From Rhizoclosmatium globosum (lineage: Eukaryota; Chytridiomycota; Chytridiomycetes; Chytridiales; Chytriomycetaceae), in NCBI GenBank assembly GCA_002104985.1, contig MCGO01000115.1:1-64000 (forward strand): a DNA stretch of 64,000 nucleotides, in the 5' to 3' direction. This document shows positions 37,763 through 50,100 of the stretch, piece after piece. Each line of letters begins with the position of its first letter. The first letter of the stretch is position 1. A program made the translations under genes and the position numbers. The notes below the pieces were generated by a model, which was given only the letters and a program-made list of their open reading frames with translations, was not told the origin of the DNA and searched no databases.

Positions 37763-37946
37763 ATCTTATTTTCCTTTGTTGTAATATTTTGTTTCTGATA
37801 TCGAACAATAAATTCTTTTGGACCAATAGTCATCAATCTATTACTGGTAATTAATTCAAAGTAATCTGGCTTCTTGTTTGTGCCTTAACCTCTGATGTCA
37901 CGCAGATCAGTCAGAACCCTTGAGTTTGTTGGAAAGCTAAGAAATA

Positions 37947-38790
37947 CTAAAGCTTTATTTTCTTGCTTTCTACAGGTTCATTATCAGTTGACTGCTCCTC
38001 TCTATCTCTCTTTTGTTTTCCATTCTCAAACCATCCAAAGAACTTGTCCCACTTATCTTGACCAACAATCGGCTCAATATCCTCCACATTCTCTGCCTCC
38101 AACGCCTTCAAAACATACTCACGAACACGAACAAGACTCTTTCCAAGCTCATTCCTCCCTCTCCACATTTCCTTATTCAACGCTACATCCACTGTCTTAC
38201 ACGAAGCCCCAATCCCCCACAACTTGTCTCGTGGCGCGCCTTCCGCAATCAAAAGCCCACGCGTAGACAATAGCTCATCCATAGCTGCGGGGTTCTGCAA
38301 CACTTCACTTTCAAAAGAATGACAACGTCACTCAACCACAAACTGGCAGGCCCCCATACCTCCGGCTTGAAGTTGCCAACCTTCCTCCCGAGTGCCTTTG
38401 CAGTCTTTGGGTCCATGTTTGGCGACGATGTAGCGAGTGTGAGGGACTTGATGTCGGCGAAGAGGGCGGCTTTTGAGGCGAGGAAGATGAGTTGTTCGGC
38501 GGTTGCGAAGGTGTTTGAGGAGATTTTTGTTGGTGTTGGAGACCAGTTGTCGAGGAGGGATTGTTTGGGTCCCTGGTTTTGATGTGGGGTTGATGTTTGA
38601 TGTGTGTGTGGTTGAGTGAAGGAAGGTGCGGACTTACCGTGAAACAGTAGACGGTTGAGGAGTAGCTGATTCGGCCGCTTGGATGAAGAACATGCTGCTT
38701 TCCTTCGGGAATTGTGAGGACGGTGGGGAGAGGAGTGCTTGCGAATCGTGCACGAAGGGCAAGAAGATCGGCTTGGATTTGTTGAATCAT
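37947..38790 (-). CDS. NADAR (DUF1768, YbiA-like) domain protein, possible one-base frameshift
   Basis: The first exon starts at ATG 38790; an intron follows (about 38580-38639). The second part carries LLDNWSPTP, TFATAEQLIFLASKAALF and DPKTAKALGRKVGNF, then the last part carries LIAEGAPRDKLWGIG and a charged tail ending at 37947. These are the signatures of NADAR N-glycosidases, which act on ADP-ribose-linked or riboflavin-intermediate substrates. Between VWGPASLW and SEVLQNP the frame shifts by one base, at an A run near 38316; one extra A would restore a single frame. Either the gene is newly broken, there is an unusual splice, or the base call is wrong. Confidence 0.7.
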
Positions 38791-38860
38791 TTTTGTTGTT
38801 TCAACGTGACAAGTCAAAACAAACAAGAAGTTTATTGAAACGCGCTGAAGATTCTTGCGA

Positions 38861-40589
38861 TTACGCGAACATATTACTAAACATCTTTTTCTCCTTTGCT
38901 TGAGCAGCCTTCAGTTTCACATCCAACTCCTTTTCTTCACGCTTCAACTCCTGAAATTCAGCTTGATCCTCAGTCATTCCGCGGCCCGTAAATAGGTCAC
39001 GCAGAGTGGCCAAGTCTTTTTGTGCAAGTTCCAAGTCTCGTCCAATCTTTCGATATGCCTATCAAGGATATGAGTATTACAGATGAGAAATAAAAAACAC
39101 GAACCTGCGCACGACGAAACAACGCCTTCACGTTCGTAGCATCGTTCTTGATGACTTCAGAACACTGAATGATGACTGTAGAATACTCCCCGAGCTTCAG
39201 TTTACAAGCTGCATAGTTCAAACGACAAGTTTGCATGAGCGAAATAACGACACTTGGATTGATTCCGTTGTTTCCAGAAAAGTCCGGGCTGGCAATCTTG
39301 GCTTCTGATTCCTTCAGATACTGTTCCACAGAAGCAACAGTGAATTCATCTGGTACCTCACGACCAAGACGTTCCAGTCTCTTTCGTTCCAGCACGCGTC
39401 TTCGCACTTCTTTATCCATTGCTTCTTTTTGTTGTTTGATATCACGTTGCATGTCCGTGACAGATGGTGAAGTGCTCAAGCTTTCGAGAAGCACCAAGGC
39501 TCTAGTATACTTGTCACAGGCACCCTCATAGTCCCCCTTCTTGTACAAAACACCTCCTTCCTCCTTCCGAATCGGCGCCTCATTGTACTTTTCGAGAGCA
39601 TTCATCTCCCAAACTTCCTTTTGAAACTCTCCCGGCTCAACCACTTCAATCAAGTCAATCTCAAGTTCCAAGACGGAACCAGCGAGCAACAACAAATCGC
39701 GTTGCATTTCCAGTGCGTCTGGATTGTTTCCCATTCCTTGGGCTGCACAGCATCCTGTCAAACGGATTGGAGGCTTTCCTTGTGCAATAAGGTCGCGGTT
39801 CATTTTCTCTTGACGGAGGAGAGATTCTAGTTGTGCGTAACCGTCTGTTTCTGAAGGCATGCAGAGGAAACGGGCACGAGAGCCAGGGAGCATAGTCTTC
39901 ACGCATTTCTCGAGCATGGGAACAGAGAATCCGAGGCCAATGCGTAGCTCAAAGTAGGGAGTTTTTGGAGGGTTTGTGTCGAGTGAAGAGCCGATTTTCT
40001 TTCGAATTGGTTTCTGTGGAGGTTGGTTCGATGAAGCTGAAGAAGATGTATATGTAGATTGAGGAACTTTTGGTTGCGGAAGAGACTGAGGTTGAGGTTG
40101 AGGTTGAGGTTGAGGCTGCTTTCCACCTGAAGAAGCCATTTTCAGCTGGCCAAGAAGAGCTTCGAGGTTCTTTGCCTTTTCCTTCAGGGCTGCTTCACGG
40201 GCGGACACTGGATCGGCGGAAGAAGAAGAAGAAGAAGAGCCACAGCATCCATCCTTGTGAGTGTGCGAGTGGGTGTTCCCTAGTTTCAAACGACAGATTA
40301 AACGACAAGAGCAAGAGCAAGAGCAAGTAAACCAACCAGCGTCCTTCAAGTGACCGTTCAAGTGACCGTGTCTGTGGTCGTCCGCAATCCGCCGCGCCTC
40401 TTCAATCGCGGCCTCTTCAACGTCTTTTGTCACGTACGCAAACACTTCAAAGTTGAACCGCGCGTTGCTTCCCTTCGCCCACGTCGGTGGCTCTTTCGGA
40501 TGCGGCGAAGGTGGCGTCACTTCCAGTTTGTAGATTTCAGAGAAGGCGTCGATCGGCGGCGGAAGTTTAGGAAGTGTTTGCGACATCAT
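38861..40589 (-). CDS. AIP-like immunophilin: FKBP-like domain plus TPR repeats
   Basis: Three exons: 40337-40589, 39105-40279 and 38861-39058. The N-terminal FKBP-like fold starts near FNFEVFAYVTKD and resumes at FELRIGLGFSVPMLEKCVKTMLPGS. It is interrupted by an insertion of about 140 residues with His-rich, Ser-rich and Pro-Gln repeat stretches. A three-repeat TPR domain follows (about 330-540), where NYAACKLKLGEY and VKALFRRAQA match the AIP/FKBP51 pattern of Hsp90-binding co-chaperones. AIP-type FKBP domains usually lack isomerase activity. The 57 bp first intron keeps frame whether or not it is removed; its pyrimidine-rich run argues it is spliced. It is divergent from the next gene (197 bp). 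Confidence 0.75.
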
Positions 40590-40786
40590 TTTTTATTTGT
40601 TTGTTTTTAGGAAGATTGTGTCAATGATAATGTTTGAGTGGTGTTTCAATCAGGTGTATCGTTTATGTAGAATAATACTATGCATACACTCACAATATTT
40701 TTGAATCAATTTTTAGTTGTTGGCAGTTTGTTTGAACAACTCCAAAGACACTGATTGGCAGCATTCCCTCCAAGGCACTCACTTCA

Positions 40787-43138
40787 ATGACTGCGCCCCC
40801 AATCTCGGAATCCACTGAGATCCAACCAGTGGAAAGCACAACCAAGGCCCTCTCGGTCGATACGCAGCTTCAACAACTGCCATCAGTGTCAGACACAAAT
40901 CCGTCCGACTCCTCCGTGCATGACACTCCGCCTGCCACACCAACTGCAGTAACCGTTCAAACTTTCTCTCTTCCGCCCAAGGTTACCGTTATTCGGTCAG
41001 GTTCCGTTCGGAATTCAATCTCTTCCCTACGAGCCCTGTCTCCAAATGATAATCAACGAACCAGCTCGCCTAGCCCCCTCATTTCCAGATCAAAGAGTCA
41101 AGGAACGGATCTTCGGAGAATACATAGGGGCAGTTATCTTGATCCTGGTACAGTTGTAGAGGAGGGTGGATCCTTGCCCAGATCAACATTGGCTGCGCAA
41201 ACCAAGATCACGGAGCTTGAAGCAGCCCTTGAAGCTACTAGAAAGGAGCTCCAGATTGCCAATTCAAAAGCAGATGAAATGCGATCGGACCATCTCATCG
41301 AATTGGCGAGAATCAAAACAGAACTAGGATCGAATGACAGGCAGCGGCATGAAGCCACTTCTGAACTGGATGAAAGTAAGAGTAAGACTGCTTTGCTTGA
41401 AGCAGAAGTCTTGCGATTGCAGGAAACCCAAGCGTTCATGGAATCAGAACTGGAATCTTCGCTCAACGAATCAATCAGATTGAATATCATGAATTCGGAT
41501 GAGAAGGCAAAACATGAATCTGTTATTGCGGAGCTACGTGCGGCAAATTCGAAAATGGAGCAAGAATTAACTTCGACGAACGAGAAGCAGACTGAAGCCC
41601 ACGCTGTGAAAGATAAGACTATTGGCAAACTTCTAAAGGAATCAAACTTCTTGGTATTTTCGCTTTTGTGGTGCTGAAAAAAAGAATGTTAACAATCTCA
41701 ATAGATTTCAAGTGTCGAAGAAATTATGATGCAACAACGGGTATTGAAAACCTCTATTCAAGAAAAACAAAGGACGAATGCGTCTTTAAATGAATATTCT
41801 GCGTTGCTGGTGAGTCTAAATTGTGTGCATAATTTCATTCCTAAGCCAACGATAGGCAAAACGGCTGAAAGATAGCATAGCAAAATCGTCACACTTGGAA
41901 TCAGAAACTGGAAAACTTACCTCTCGGCTCTCTGAGAAGGAAGCGGCGTTGGAGGCCGAAATTCAAAAGTGTTCAGAATTGGTAAGTTTTGGACAGCCGT
42001 ACAGAAAAATCCTTAATATCTGTATCCATAGGCAAGGGAGTTGAAAGAGAGCACCGAAAAAGAATCTAAGCTGACTATTGAATTGGTGAATACCCATCAC
42101 GAAACAGAGGCATTGAAAACAAACCACGATTCAATTCTTCTTGAAACCAGAACCAGACTGGAATCAACAATCTCACAAAATGATCAAGTGATTACAGATT
42201 TGAGGGCAGAGTTGGCTGAAACGACTCAAAAGCTGGATGAAAGTCGAACAAAAGCAGTTGAGATGGAAACAAATTTACTGCAATCGAGATCTGCGAAAGA
42301 GGAGCAACTTTTGATACAGTTGGACGAAAGCCTTAATGTCATTGATATTTTGAAAAAGAAGGCTGTGAAGGATTACGAAAGTAGTCAGTCCCAAATTGAA
42401 GAGGCGAACGAAATCATCAAGGAGAAGCAAAGTATTATTTCGGATTTGACGGAGAAAATTGATTCTGCGGTTGGTACCTTCTTTACAATTGACCTTCCTA
42501 ACGTTTGTTATAGACTCGAAAGCAAGAAGCTTGCGATATGGAGCTTTTAGGAGTGAAAGAGGAACGAGATAAACTCGAAGCTTCAATTCTACAGCTTAAA
42601 ACAAGTCTCCTTGAAGCAGAAAACAACTACCGACAGCAACTCGATGATTTTAAGACGAAAGCGACCGAGGACTTGGCTGTGAAGGAAGCTCTAATTGCAG
42701 AAATGAAGACAGACGGGTTTACCGACAGACTGGAAACCAAATTGAAAGAATTCGAGAATCAAAATGCGATGCTTTCATCCAAAATTATGGAACAAGAAGC
42801 TCTGATAACTAAACTGGTGAGTTGTCACAATTCGAAACCGCACCTTCACTCAACTATTTGAGCAGAACAAGCGTCTCGCGATTGTAGAGAAAAACCTCGA
42901 GCTCTTGAATGCCCGAAACAATACGTTACGATTGAAAAAACAATCTGATTCTCCTTCAAAAAGGGCCAGTGTAGACTTCCGTGAAAGCGATTACGCTGCT
43001 AATCTAGTCAAGAGAGGAAGTATTTCCTCGCAATTACGGAAACAGAGCTATTTGCCTGTCGAAGCGGAGCCTGAAACCAAGGGAGACTCTGGTGAAACTT
43101 CAATTGAATCTTTGTTAGACAGCGCTTTTAAACTGTGA
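40787..43138 (+). CDS. Coiled-coil protein of unknown function
   Basis: Seven exons from ATG 40787 to TGA 43138, in-frame through introns near 41653, 41811, 41981, 42470 and 42817. The first 125 residues are Ser/Thr/Pro-rich and low complexity with basic patches. The rest is an almost continuous heptad-rich coiled coil (about 130-640) dense in Glu, Leu, Lys and Ser, followed by a basic Ser-rich tail (SPSKRASVDF). No named family was recognised. It may be a structural or tethering protein of the cytoskeleton, centrosome or membrane traffic; nothing decides between these. Confidence 0.7.
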
Positions 43139-43249
43139 CTGTTTTGACATCACCTACTTTTTTTTTATGTTTACGTTTTTTAATAAATCTGGTTTTTGAT
43201 ATGAGAGATTTCATATGGAAAAGGAAATCGTTGGAAATCTGATTTCCAA

Positions 43250-44116
43250 ATGGCTGCAGAATCTGCGTTGGCGACAGTTGAGGCGGAGATACGGTCTGCC
43301 ATCGCTTCTTTATCGACAGACGCAGCCGTTCGAATTGCTGCTGTAATCGCTGGGCTTGGACCTCTGACTGTCCATCTGTTTGATGAACCAATGTCAAACG
43401 ATGTAGCCGTTCTGATTCAAGACTGTTTCCGAACTGAGCCATTAGGTCAATCGGTTGGAAAGACTAAAGAGTCGGAGAGAGAAGGGTTTAACGGCTTGGT
43501 TTCGTTTTTGACGTTTGTAAACCAACCCTTTTCCTTCCATCAATTTCTCTTATCTACTTATTTCATTAACAGTGAATCTGCTCGATCGCAAAGGACTTTG
43601 AAAAAGCAGACGTCAGTGGTTGTGAAAGCTGGCGATAAGATTGTTGCCTTGTCGGTATCGTGTCCAAGAAACGAGCTGTTTGAATATTACAAACACGACG
43701 AAAACGAAGTGTTGACTCCTAAAGAACGTGTGGAACGATCGTTTCGTCTTTTGAATAACCTTGGAGTCCCGGAGCTGGAAAAGCGTGGCCTCCCTTTCGA
43801 TGATGCATTGGAAATCGTGTTTGGGGTGGTTCATCCTGACTTTCGTGGACCTTTGCGAGGAGATACTTTTGGAAGTCGGTTAGATTTTAAAGTGTTTTCG
43901 ATATTTCAACGTTTGACGTTCCTTGTTGAAGAACTTGCTCGTGAAAGTGGATACACTTCACTATTTTCTCATTCTCATGATGGATCTGCGATGCGGAGGG
44001 CTGAATGCGGGTGGGAGGAAATCGTCTCAATTCCGTTCGCTGAATATCCCAAGAACGTTGCTGTCTCCCCGGTCGCAGGTCGAAGCCACAAGTTTATGTA
44101 CAAGCGATTAAAATAA
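43250..44116 (+). CDS. Possible GNAT-like acetyltransferase
   Basis: Reads open from ATG 43250 to TAA 44116 (288 codons unspliced). A 60 bp GT-AG segment at 43513-43572 may be an intron that keeps frame. The C-terminal half has HPDFRGPLRGDTFGSRL, then ARESGYTSLFSHSHDGSAMRR and GWEEIVSIPFAEYP, resembling the acetyl-CoA loop and late strands of GNAT enzymes. The glycine-rich loop is not canonical, so the assignment is weak. The N-terminal half (helical, Ala-rich) is not recognised. Confidence 0.45.
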   Translation: MAAESALATVEAEIRSAIASLSTDAAVRIAAVIAGLGPLTVHLFDEPMSNDVAVLIQDCFRTEPLGQSVGKTKESEREGFNGLVSFLTFVNQPFSFHQFLLSTYFINSESARSQRTLKKQTSVVVKAGDKIVALSVSCPRNELFEYYKHDENEVLTPKERVERSFRLLNNLGVPELEKRGLPFDDALEIVFGVVHPDFRGPLRGDTFGSRLDFKVFSIFQRLTFLVEELARESGYTSLFSHSHDGSAMRRAECGWEEIVSIPFAEYPKNVAVSPVAGRSHKFMYKRLK

Positions 44117-44186
44117 ATTATTTTGATTTGAAACAGGTGTTGGGTGTTTTTTTCAGGGGAGGTTTCAGAAGTGTTTTGCAAAAGGG

Positions 44187-44990
44187 ATGGAGGTGCTGCC
44201 AACTGAGACTTTGCATCACATTGTCTCATTTTTGGATCCCCATACCGCCATGAAGATGCAACACATTGGCAGACGGTTTTCGTTCATTGCCTTTGACAAG
44301 CACTTTGCCATCGCCCATATGCAATGCTGCGCCACTCACATTGATCAAGATGACATTCGGCTTTCAATTCTCAACAGGAATTACATTGTTGGATTCATTA
44401 TATGCTATGGATTTACGAAATCGGTGGAGAAACTGGGATCGATGATGATGATTCCACTCAAGATAGCATTGGAACATCCGTTCTTTGACCCTTCCAGCGA
44501 CGACAACAGTTTGATAAAGCATGCGACGTATAGTAACAATGTCTCTTTGACGAAGTTGCTTCTCACAAATCCTCGCATTGATCCTGGGGCTGATGAAAAC
44601 TATTGCATTCGACAAGCTTCTCGTCTTGGTCATTCTGAAATTGTAGCTCTGCTTCTTCAGTCGGACAAAGTGGATCCTGCTGCACAAGATAACTACAGTA
44701 TTCGCCTTGCTTGTCACAAGGGGCATACCTTCATTGTGAAATTGTTGTTGGATTCAGGAAAAGTCGACCCGTCTGCGAATCAAGACTGGGCTTTGAGGAC
44801 GTCAAGCTATCAAGGATTCAAAGATATTGTAGCTTTGTTATTATCATCCGGTAGAGTAAATCCGGCAGCTCAAGTAGAACCGTCGAGACCTGGAGTATTC
44901 CTAAATCAAGACGAAAGTACCAATCTGAGTTGCTTTGACGGGGTTATAGTGTTTATTCAAAGATTATTTAGAGGAAAGAATCAGATATAG
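44187..44990 (+). CDS. F-box-like/ankyrin-repeat protein
   Basis: Single exon, 267 residues. It opens with an F-box-like segment (LPTETLHHIVSFLDPHTAMKM), then about four ankyrin-type units of the chytrid DPxAxxNxxIRxAxxxGHxxIVxLLL style (about 95-235), such as DPAAQDNYSIRLACHKGH. Proteins of this type form large families in chytrids and are presumed substrate adaptors of SCF ubiquitin ligases. The tail ends with a hydrophobic then basic segment. There is no paralogue in the window. Confidence 0.7.
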   Translation: MEVLPTETLHHIVSFLDPHTAMKMQHIGRRFSFIAFDKHFAIAHMQCCATHIDQDDIRLSILNRNYIVGFIICYGFTKSVEKLGSMMMIPLKIALEHPFFDPSSDDNSLIKHATYSNNVSLTKLLLTNPRIDPGADENYCIRQASRLGHSEIVALLLQSDKVDPAAQDNYSIRLACHKGHTFIVKLLLDSGKVDPSANQDWALRTSSYQGFKDIVALLLSSGRVNPAAQVEPSRPGVFLNQDESTNLSCFDGVIVFIQRLFRGKNQI

Positions 44991-45057
44991 GAATAAATTT
45001 GAATCATAAAAATCTGACAATTTCAAGACCCACTCGCTCCGCTCCTTGTCTTCGCAG

Positions 45058-47084
45058 ATGGGAACCGCAGGAAGCAAACCTGATTACGAAGCCAAACCGA
45101 TCGGCATCAATCCCCAGCGACGATGCCGTGATGTCGCCTTTTTGATCCTGTTGCTTGTGTATTGGTGTGGGATGTGGATTGTAGCGAACACAGCAATCAC
45201 GTATGGAAGCCCAGGACTTCTATTGTAAGTTGAATAATCTTAAAAGTTACTAGGTATGCTGATCGTCATACTACAACAGACTTCCGATTGATTATTATGG
45301 AAACCGCTGCGGAACTCCAGTGACTTATAATGGAGTCAGTTTAGCGGATAAACCTTACTTGTACTATTTGAACCCATCTTCGCCAACGCTGTTCAAATCT
45401 GTGTGTGTTACTTCATGTCCATCCACCACCACCGCTCAATCAGATCAATATTACATATGTGACTACGGAATAAATCCATACGCTAGCGGAGCAGATGCGG
45501 CTGCACTGGCGGCTTCGTTCCAGTGCGCTTCGCCGATTCTGAAATCCTCTTCGAGTCTTGGACGTTGCTTGCCTTCAGACCCATCTGTCACAAACTTTGC
45601 TGCTGGTTCGTTGAACAGTAATACTGTGCAGACTATTATACAGGACGTTGAGAATTGCTGGCCGTTCTACATTGCTGCGCTTTTTGTTTCTCTCATTTTA
45701 TCGTTCCTGTGGGCATACTTGTTGAAGGCTTTTGCAAAACCCATGGTTTGGACCACTGTTATTCTTGTAAACATTTTCTTCGGAGGAATGAGCGCGTTTT
45801 GCTATTATTTTTGGCAGAAACAGTATGATTTGTACGCAAATTCCACAGTTGCAGGCCATGATGCCCAGCCAATATATTGGGAGTGGCAAACTGCAAGAGC
45901 TGGAACATTCATATTCTTGGTTTTGTTTATAATCTGCGTTCTGTTGACCATATTTATGATCAACAAGATTCGAATTGCCTGTGAAGTCCTGAAAGAAACT
46001 TCAAACGCAATTGGGAAGATGCCAATTATCAGTTAAGTTTTATAATTTACGGGATATTCAGACACTAATATTTAATAGTCTTTTTTCCGGTGTTGGTTTG
46101 GATTGCGGGCCTGATTTTGTTCGTTTACTTCATCTACATCCTCTTAGACCTGGCCAGCATCAACAATTCCATCACTTTGAGTGCATTTAACATTCCACTG
46201 ACGCAGCAGCAAGTTTATTACCTGATCATTTATCATTTGTTCGGATTCTTCTGGATGTATAACTTTTTCCAAGGATTCAATCAAGTAACTCTCGCTGGAA
46301 GTTTTGGAGCATATTATTGGACGCTGAACAAAAGCCAAATGGAAAAGCATCCAGTTCGAAGTGCCATGTGGCGCACTGCGCGATATCATCTTGGTTCTAT
46401 TGCTTTGGGTGGTTTCCTCATCGCCATTGTACAAACTCTGCGATGTGTTTTCTTGCTATTGAAAAGGATGGCCAAAAAAAGCAACCTCAGATTCTTGATT
46501 CCGTTGATAAATTGCTGTCAATGTTACTTACGATGGTTAGAGTCGATCGTGAAGTGGATCAACAAAAACGGATATATTATTGTTGCTCTTAACGGTACGG
46601 CATTTTGCAAATCCTGTTCAACGGCCATGGGTCTGCTTTTTAGAAACGCGTTAAAACTAGTTGCTGTCGACTTGGTCAGTGATCTAATTATCTTCTTGTC
46701 CAAGCTGTGCATTACTGGAACTGTGGTCCTTATATTCTACTTTTTCATAAACTGGCAAAAGACCCTCATCCAAATTCAGTTCATTTACGTGCCATTAATC
46801 TGCATCGGTATAATTGCCCTATTTGTATCGAGCAGTTTCATGGGAGTATATGAAATGGGAGTTGATACCATCTTTTTGTCCTTTTGTGAGGATTCCGAGA
46901 GAAATGATGGATCTCCTCAACGACCATACTACATGACTGATGCACTCAAGAATATCATGCATGTTTCCAACAAGATGAGGGTAGGTGAATTGACATTGAA
47001 TAATAGTCATTAATTAGCCAATAGGAGGAAGATGCCATGAAACGATCAAAGCGTGTAGAGCCCATGAAAATCGAAGAGTACTAA
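45058..47084 (+). CDS. Choline-transporter-like (CTL/PNS1 family) membrane protein
   Basis: Four exons; introns start at about 45224, 46034 and 46980, and the last exon restores a short basic tail ending EEY at TAA 47082-47084. About 640 residues with about ten membrane segments and a large extracytoplasmic loop after the first, rich in Cys (GNRCGTPV, VCVTSCPS, YYICDYG). The second half has FHLFG-like membrane pieces and the conserved ALNGTAFCKSC and YEMGVDTIFLSFCEDSERNDGS typical of CTL proteins. CTLs transport choline or ethanolamine-type cations or act in lipid supply. ATG 45058 follows a CAG, so an unseen 5' exon is possible. Confidence 0.88.
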
Positions 47085-47147
47085 ATAATTCTTACACTTT
47101 CGTTCCTCTAATTGTTGGAATAAACCTGTTTCCACCCTCCAAAAAAG

Positions 47148-50100
47148 ATGCTTTCAAACGCATCCACTGTGGAAAGCACAGCGAAACAAATGGCACCCCC
47201 TCCAGTAACCGAAGTCGTTGTTGATGAATTAGGCGATGGATGCGCAGCTTCGTTCTTTGAGGAGAAGTCCGAGGTTCTTGGTCTCATCAACCGAATCGCC
47301 ACTCTGACGCTCCAGCCCGGAGAACTGACGCCCGAGGAAAAGCGAATTCTCTCTGAGGGCCGATGGTCCCGGCTGCCTCTCATCTTTGAACGGTATCAAG
47401 AGCAACCCGGACTGCTTGACCCACACCTCGAAGGTACTAAATACCTTGCACTCTTTGACATGGGTTTAATACGTGTGTACAGAGCTTGTTCATGCTGCTG
47501 CTGAACCACTTCGAACTGCGATGGATAACGTGACTGGCCATATTGACGGTCTTGATGCCCTCTTCAACCTCCTTTATGTCCTCTGCAAAGTCCGTGGCTA
47601 CAAAACTGTCGTCAGATTCCTAACACATGAAGCAAAAGACCTTGAACCAACTCTAGCTCAGCTGCGATCTACTCCCGCCACTCCTCAATACTGGCCAACG
47701 CGTTACATTCTGTTGCTGTGGCTCTCGTTGATTGTCATGACTCCATTCGATCTCGCCACCATTGATTCGTCGCTCGATATTAGAGTACAATCTTCTGGAC
47801 AGCAGTTGGGTCTAGTCGACACGTTGGTTATGCAGGGAAAACAGTTTTTGTCATCCACGGGAAAGGAATATGAAGGTGCTGCGATATTGCTTACGCGTTT
47901 GCTTACAAGGTACACGGCCCATAGAAGTTAATGGAAACAGCGATATTAAATATGTAACTGTAGACGCGATACCGTGGAAACCCACTTGACCCCATTCCTT
48001 AATTGGTGTATTGAGGAAGCTCTCAGAGTTCATTCTGAGGCACTTCCAATGAATGTATTCCTTCTGCGAGGAATATTATATGCACTCTGTACACTATATA
48101 AGCTGGGTCCTCGTCATCTCCTGCTTCCCACTCTCAGCAAAATTATTCCATTAAGTAACACTCTTGCGGAAGGGTCAATTGCAACTACAAATTCTTTGAT
48201 CCGAAAGCTGATTGTAAAGTTGACTCAACGTATTGGTCTCTGCTTTTTAAAACCAAAATTAGCCAAGTGGAGATACCAGAGAGGTTTGGCTGCATTCAAT
48301 TGAAATTGGTATCTAATATTTGCCCTGCTTCAGGAAGTCGATCATTGGCAGCGAACCTTGGAAGAGGACCGGCGATAGTCGCTCAAGGCGGAATTGGAGG
48401 AGATGATATGGACGATGACGACGAAATCCCTGAAGAGACGGAAGAAATTATTCAAATGATGCTCAATGGTCTTCGCGATAAGGATACTATCGTGCGTTGG
48501 TCCGCAGCAAAAGGTGTTGGCAGAATTTCAGCACGTCTGCCGCAAGAGTTTGCTACAGAAATTGTTGCGTCTGTTATTGCCCTCTTTGACGAGGACACGT
48601 TGCCACCTGTTGCTGGATCAACTACGCCGAATTTAGCGGCTGTTTCAGACTCTACTTGGCATGGCGCTTGTCTTGCTGTTGCTGAATTGGCGAGACGTGG
48701 ACTGTTGATGCCTGAATGGCTTGAAAAAGTAGTTCCATGGATTTCGTTGGTGAGTATTCACGACTCAAGTATGAACTGTTTATTGAAGTTTTGTGTCTAG
48801 GCTCTACTATTTGATATGAAGCGAGGCTCGCATTCCATTGGTGCACATGTTCGTGACGCGGGTAATTATGTGTGTTGGTCTTTCTTCCGTGCGTATGATC
48901 CGGCGCTTTTGTTGCCACATATTTCAACTTTGTCGCGACGTTTGATTGTTTCTGCGACTCTGGACCGTGAGGTCAATGTTCGAAGGGCAGCGTCGGCTGC
49001 TTTTCAAGAGGGAGTGGGACGATTGGGAGGATCTGGGGAGTTTGGAGCTGTACCGAATGGAATCGATATTGTTACTATTGCAGACTATTTTAGCGTGGGA
49101 AATAGAGTCTCTTCAGTGTTGGAGGTGGCTGTTTCCTTGGCCAAGTGAGTAATTATGTCATTGAATGTGCTTGCTCAACCCAAAACAGCTATGGCGATTA
49201 TCGTGCTGATATTATCACTCATATCGCACAAGTTATGACATCTCACTGGGACAAAGCTATTCGTATCTTGGCCTCACAAGCATTGTACAAATTAACGTTT
49301 ATTGATTTGGACTTTGTCTTGAACTCGGTGTTACCAGACTTGGTGAGTCTGCGTAATTAATAGACAAGGTCTCACATTCAATTTTCCAAAGATTCCAAGA
49401 GCAAATTCCTTTGACCTGGTTGTGAGACACGGTGCTTGCCTTGCGCTGGGAGAGGTTTGCCTCGCGTGGTCCCAAATTCGAAATGGAAGTCCACGACAAG
49501 ATATTTCTGACAAAGAACTTACGCCGATCTGGTGGACAAAGGACGAGGAAGAAAAATTCGTCAAAGTACGTGATGAGTGTGGTGTGGATGAAAAAATGCT
49601 AACTCGAAACCAGCCAATTACCAACATTATCCCAACATACCCACAAACTTTACTTGACACATTTGGGAGCGATTTGACTCGCATTTCACTGTGCCATCTC
49701 ATTGCTTGCTTATCGGATGCGAATTGGCCATCTCAATACCGCGTTGAATATGGCATCAACCACACCGTAACATACGATCCGTTTTTAGTTTCATGGTGGT
49801 CTCTTGTACACTCCACGCTTGAAAACCGCGACGAATCCGTCCAAATCGTTGCAGCAAAAGCTATGGCTTCATTGTCCAACTACTGCTGGCCACTTACGCT
49901 TCCCACTCAAACAAACACACAAACTTTGATTGGCACAGCGCGCAATTCAGCGTTGTTAAAGGAAATGGTTGACACCATTTGTGCGAAAACCAAATTCGTA
50001 AAGAACCCTGCTCCTACAACCCGCATTTACGATCGTTTCGCATCTACTACTGCGAAGGCACAGCAGGGTGGAAACCAAATGGTGGATCGGTTTCCTAGAC

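Noticed and set aside
40070..40330. Plus-strand EVEVEVEVE-type ORF
   Set aside because: It is the antisense of the Pro-Gln repeat in the AIP-like gene.
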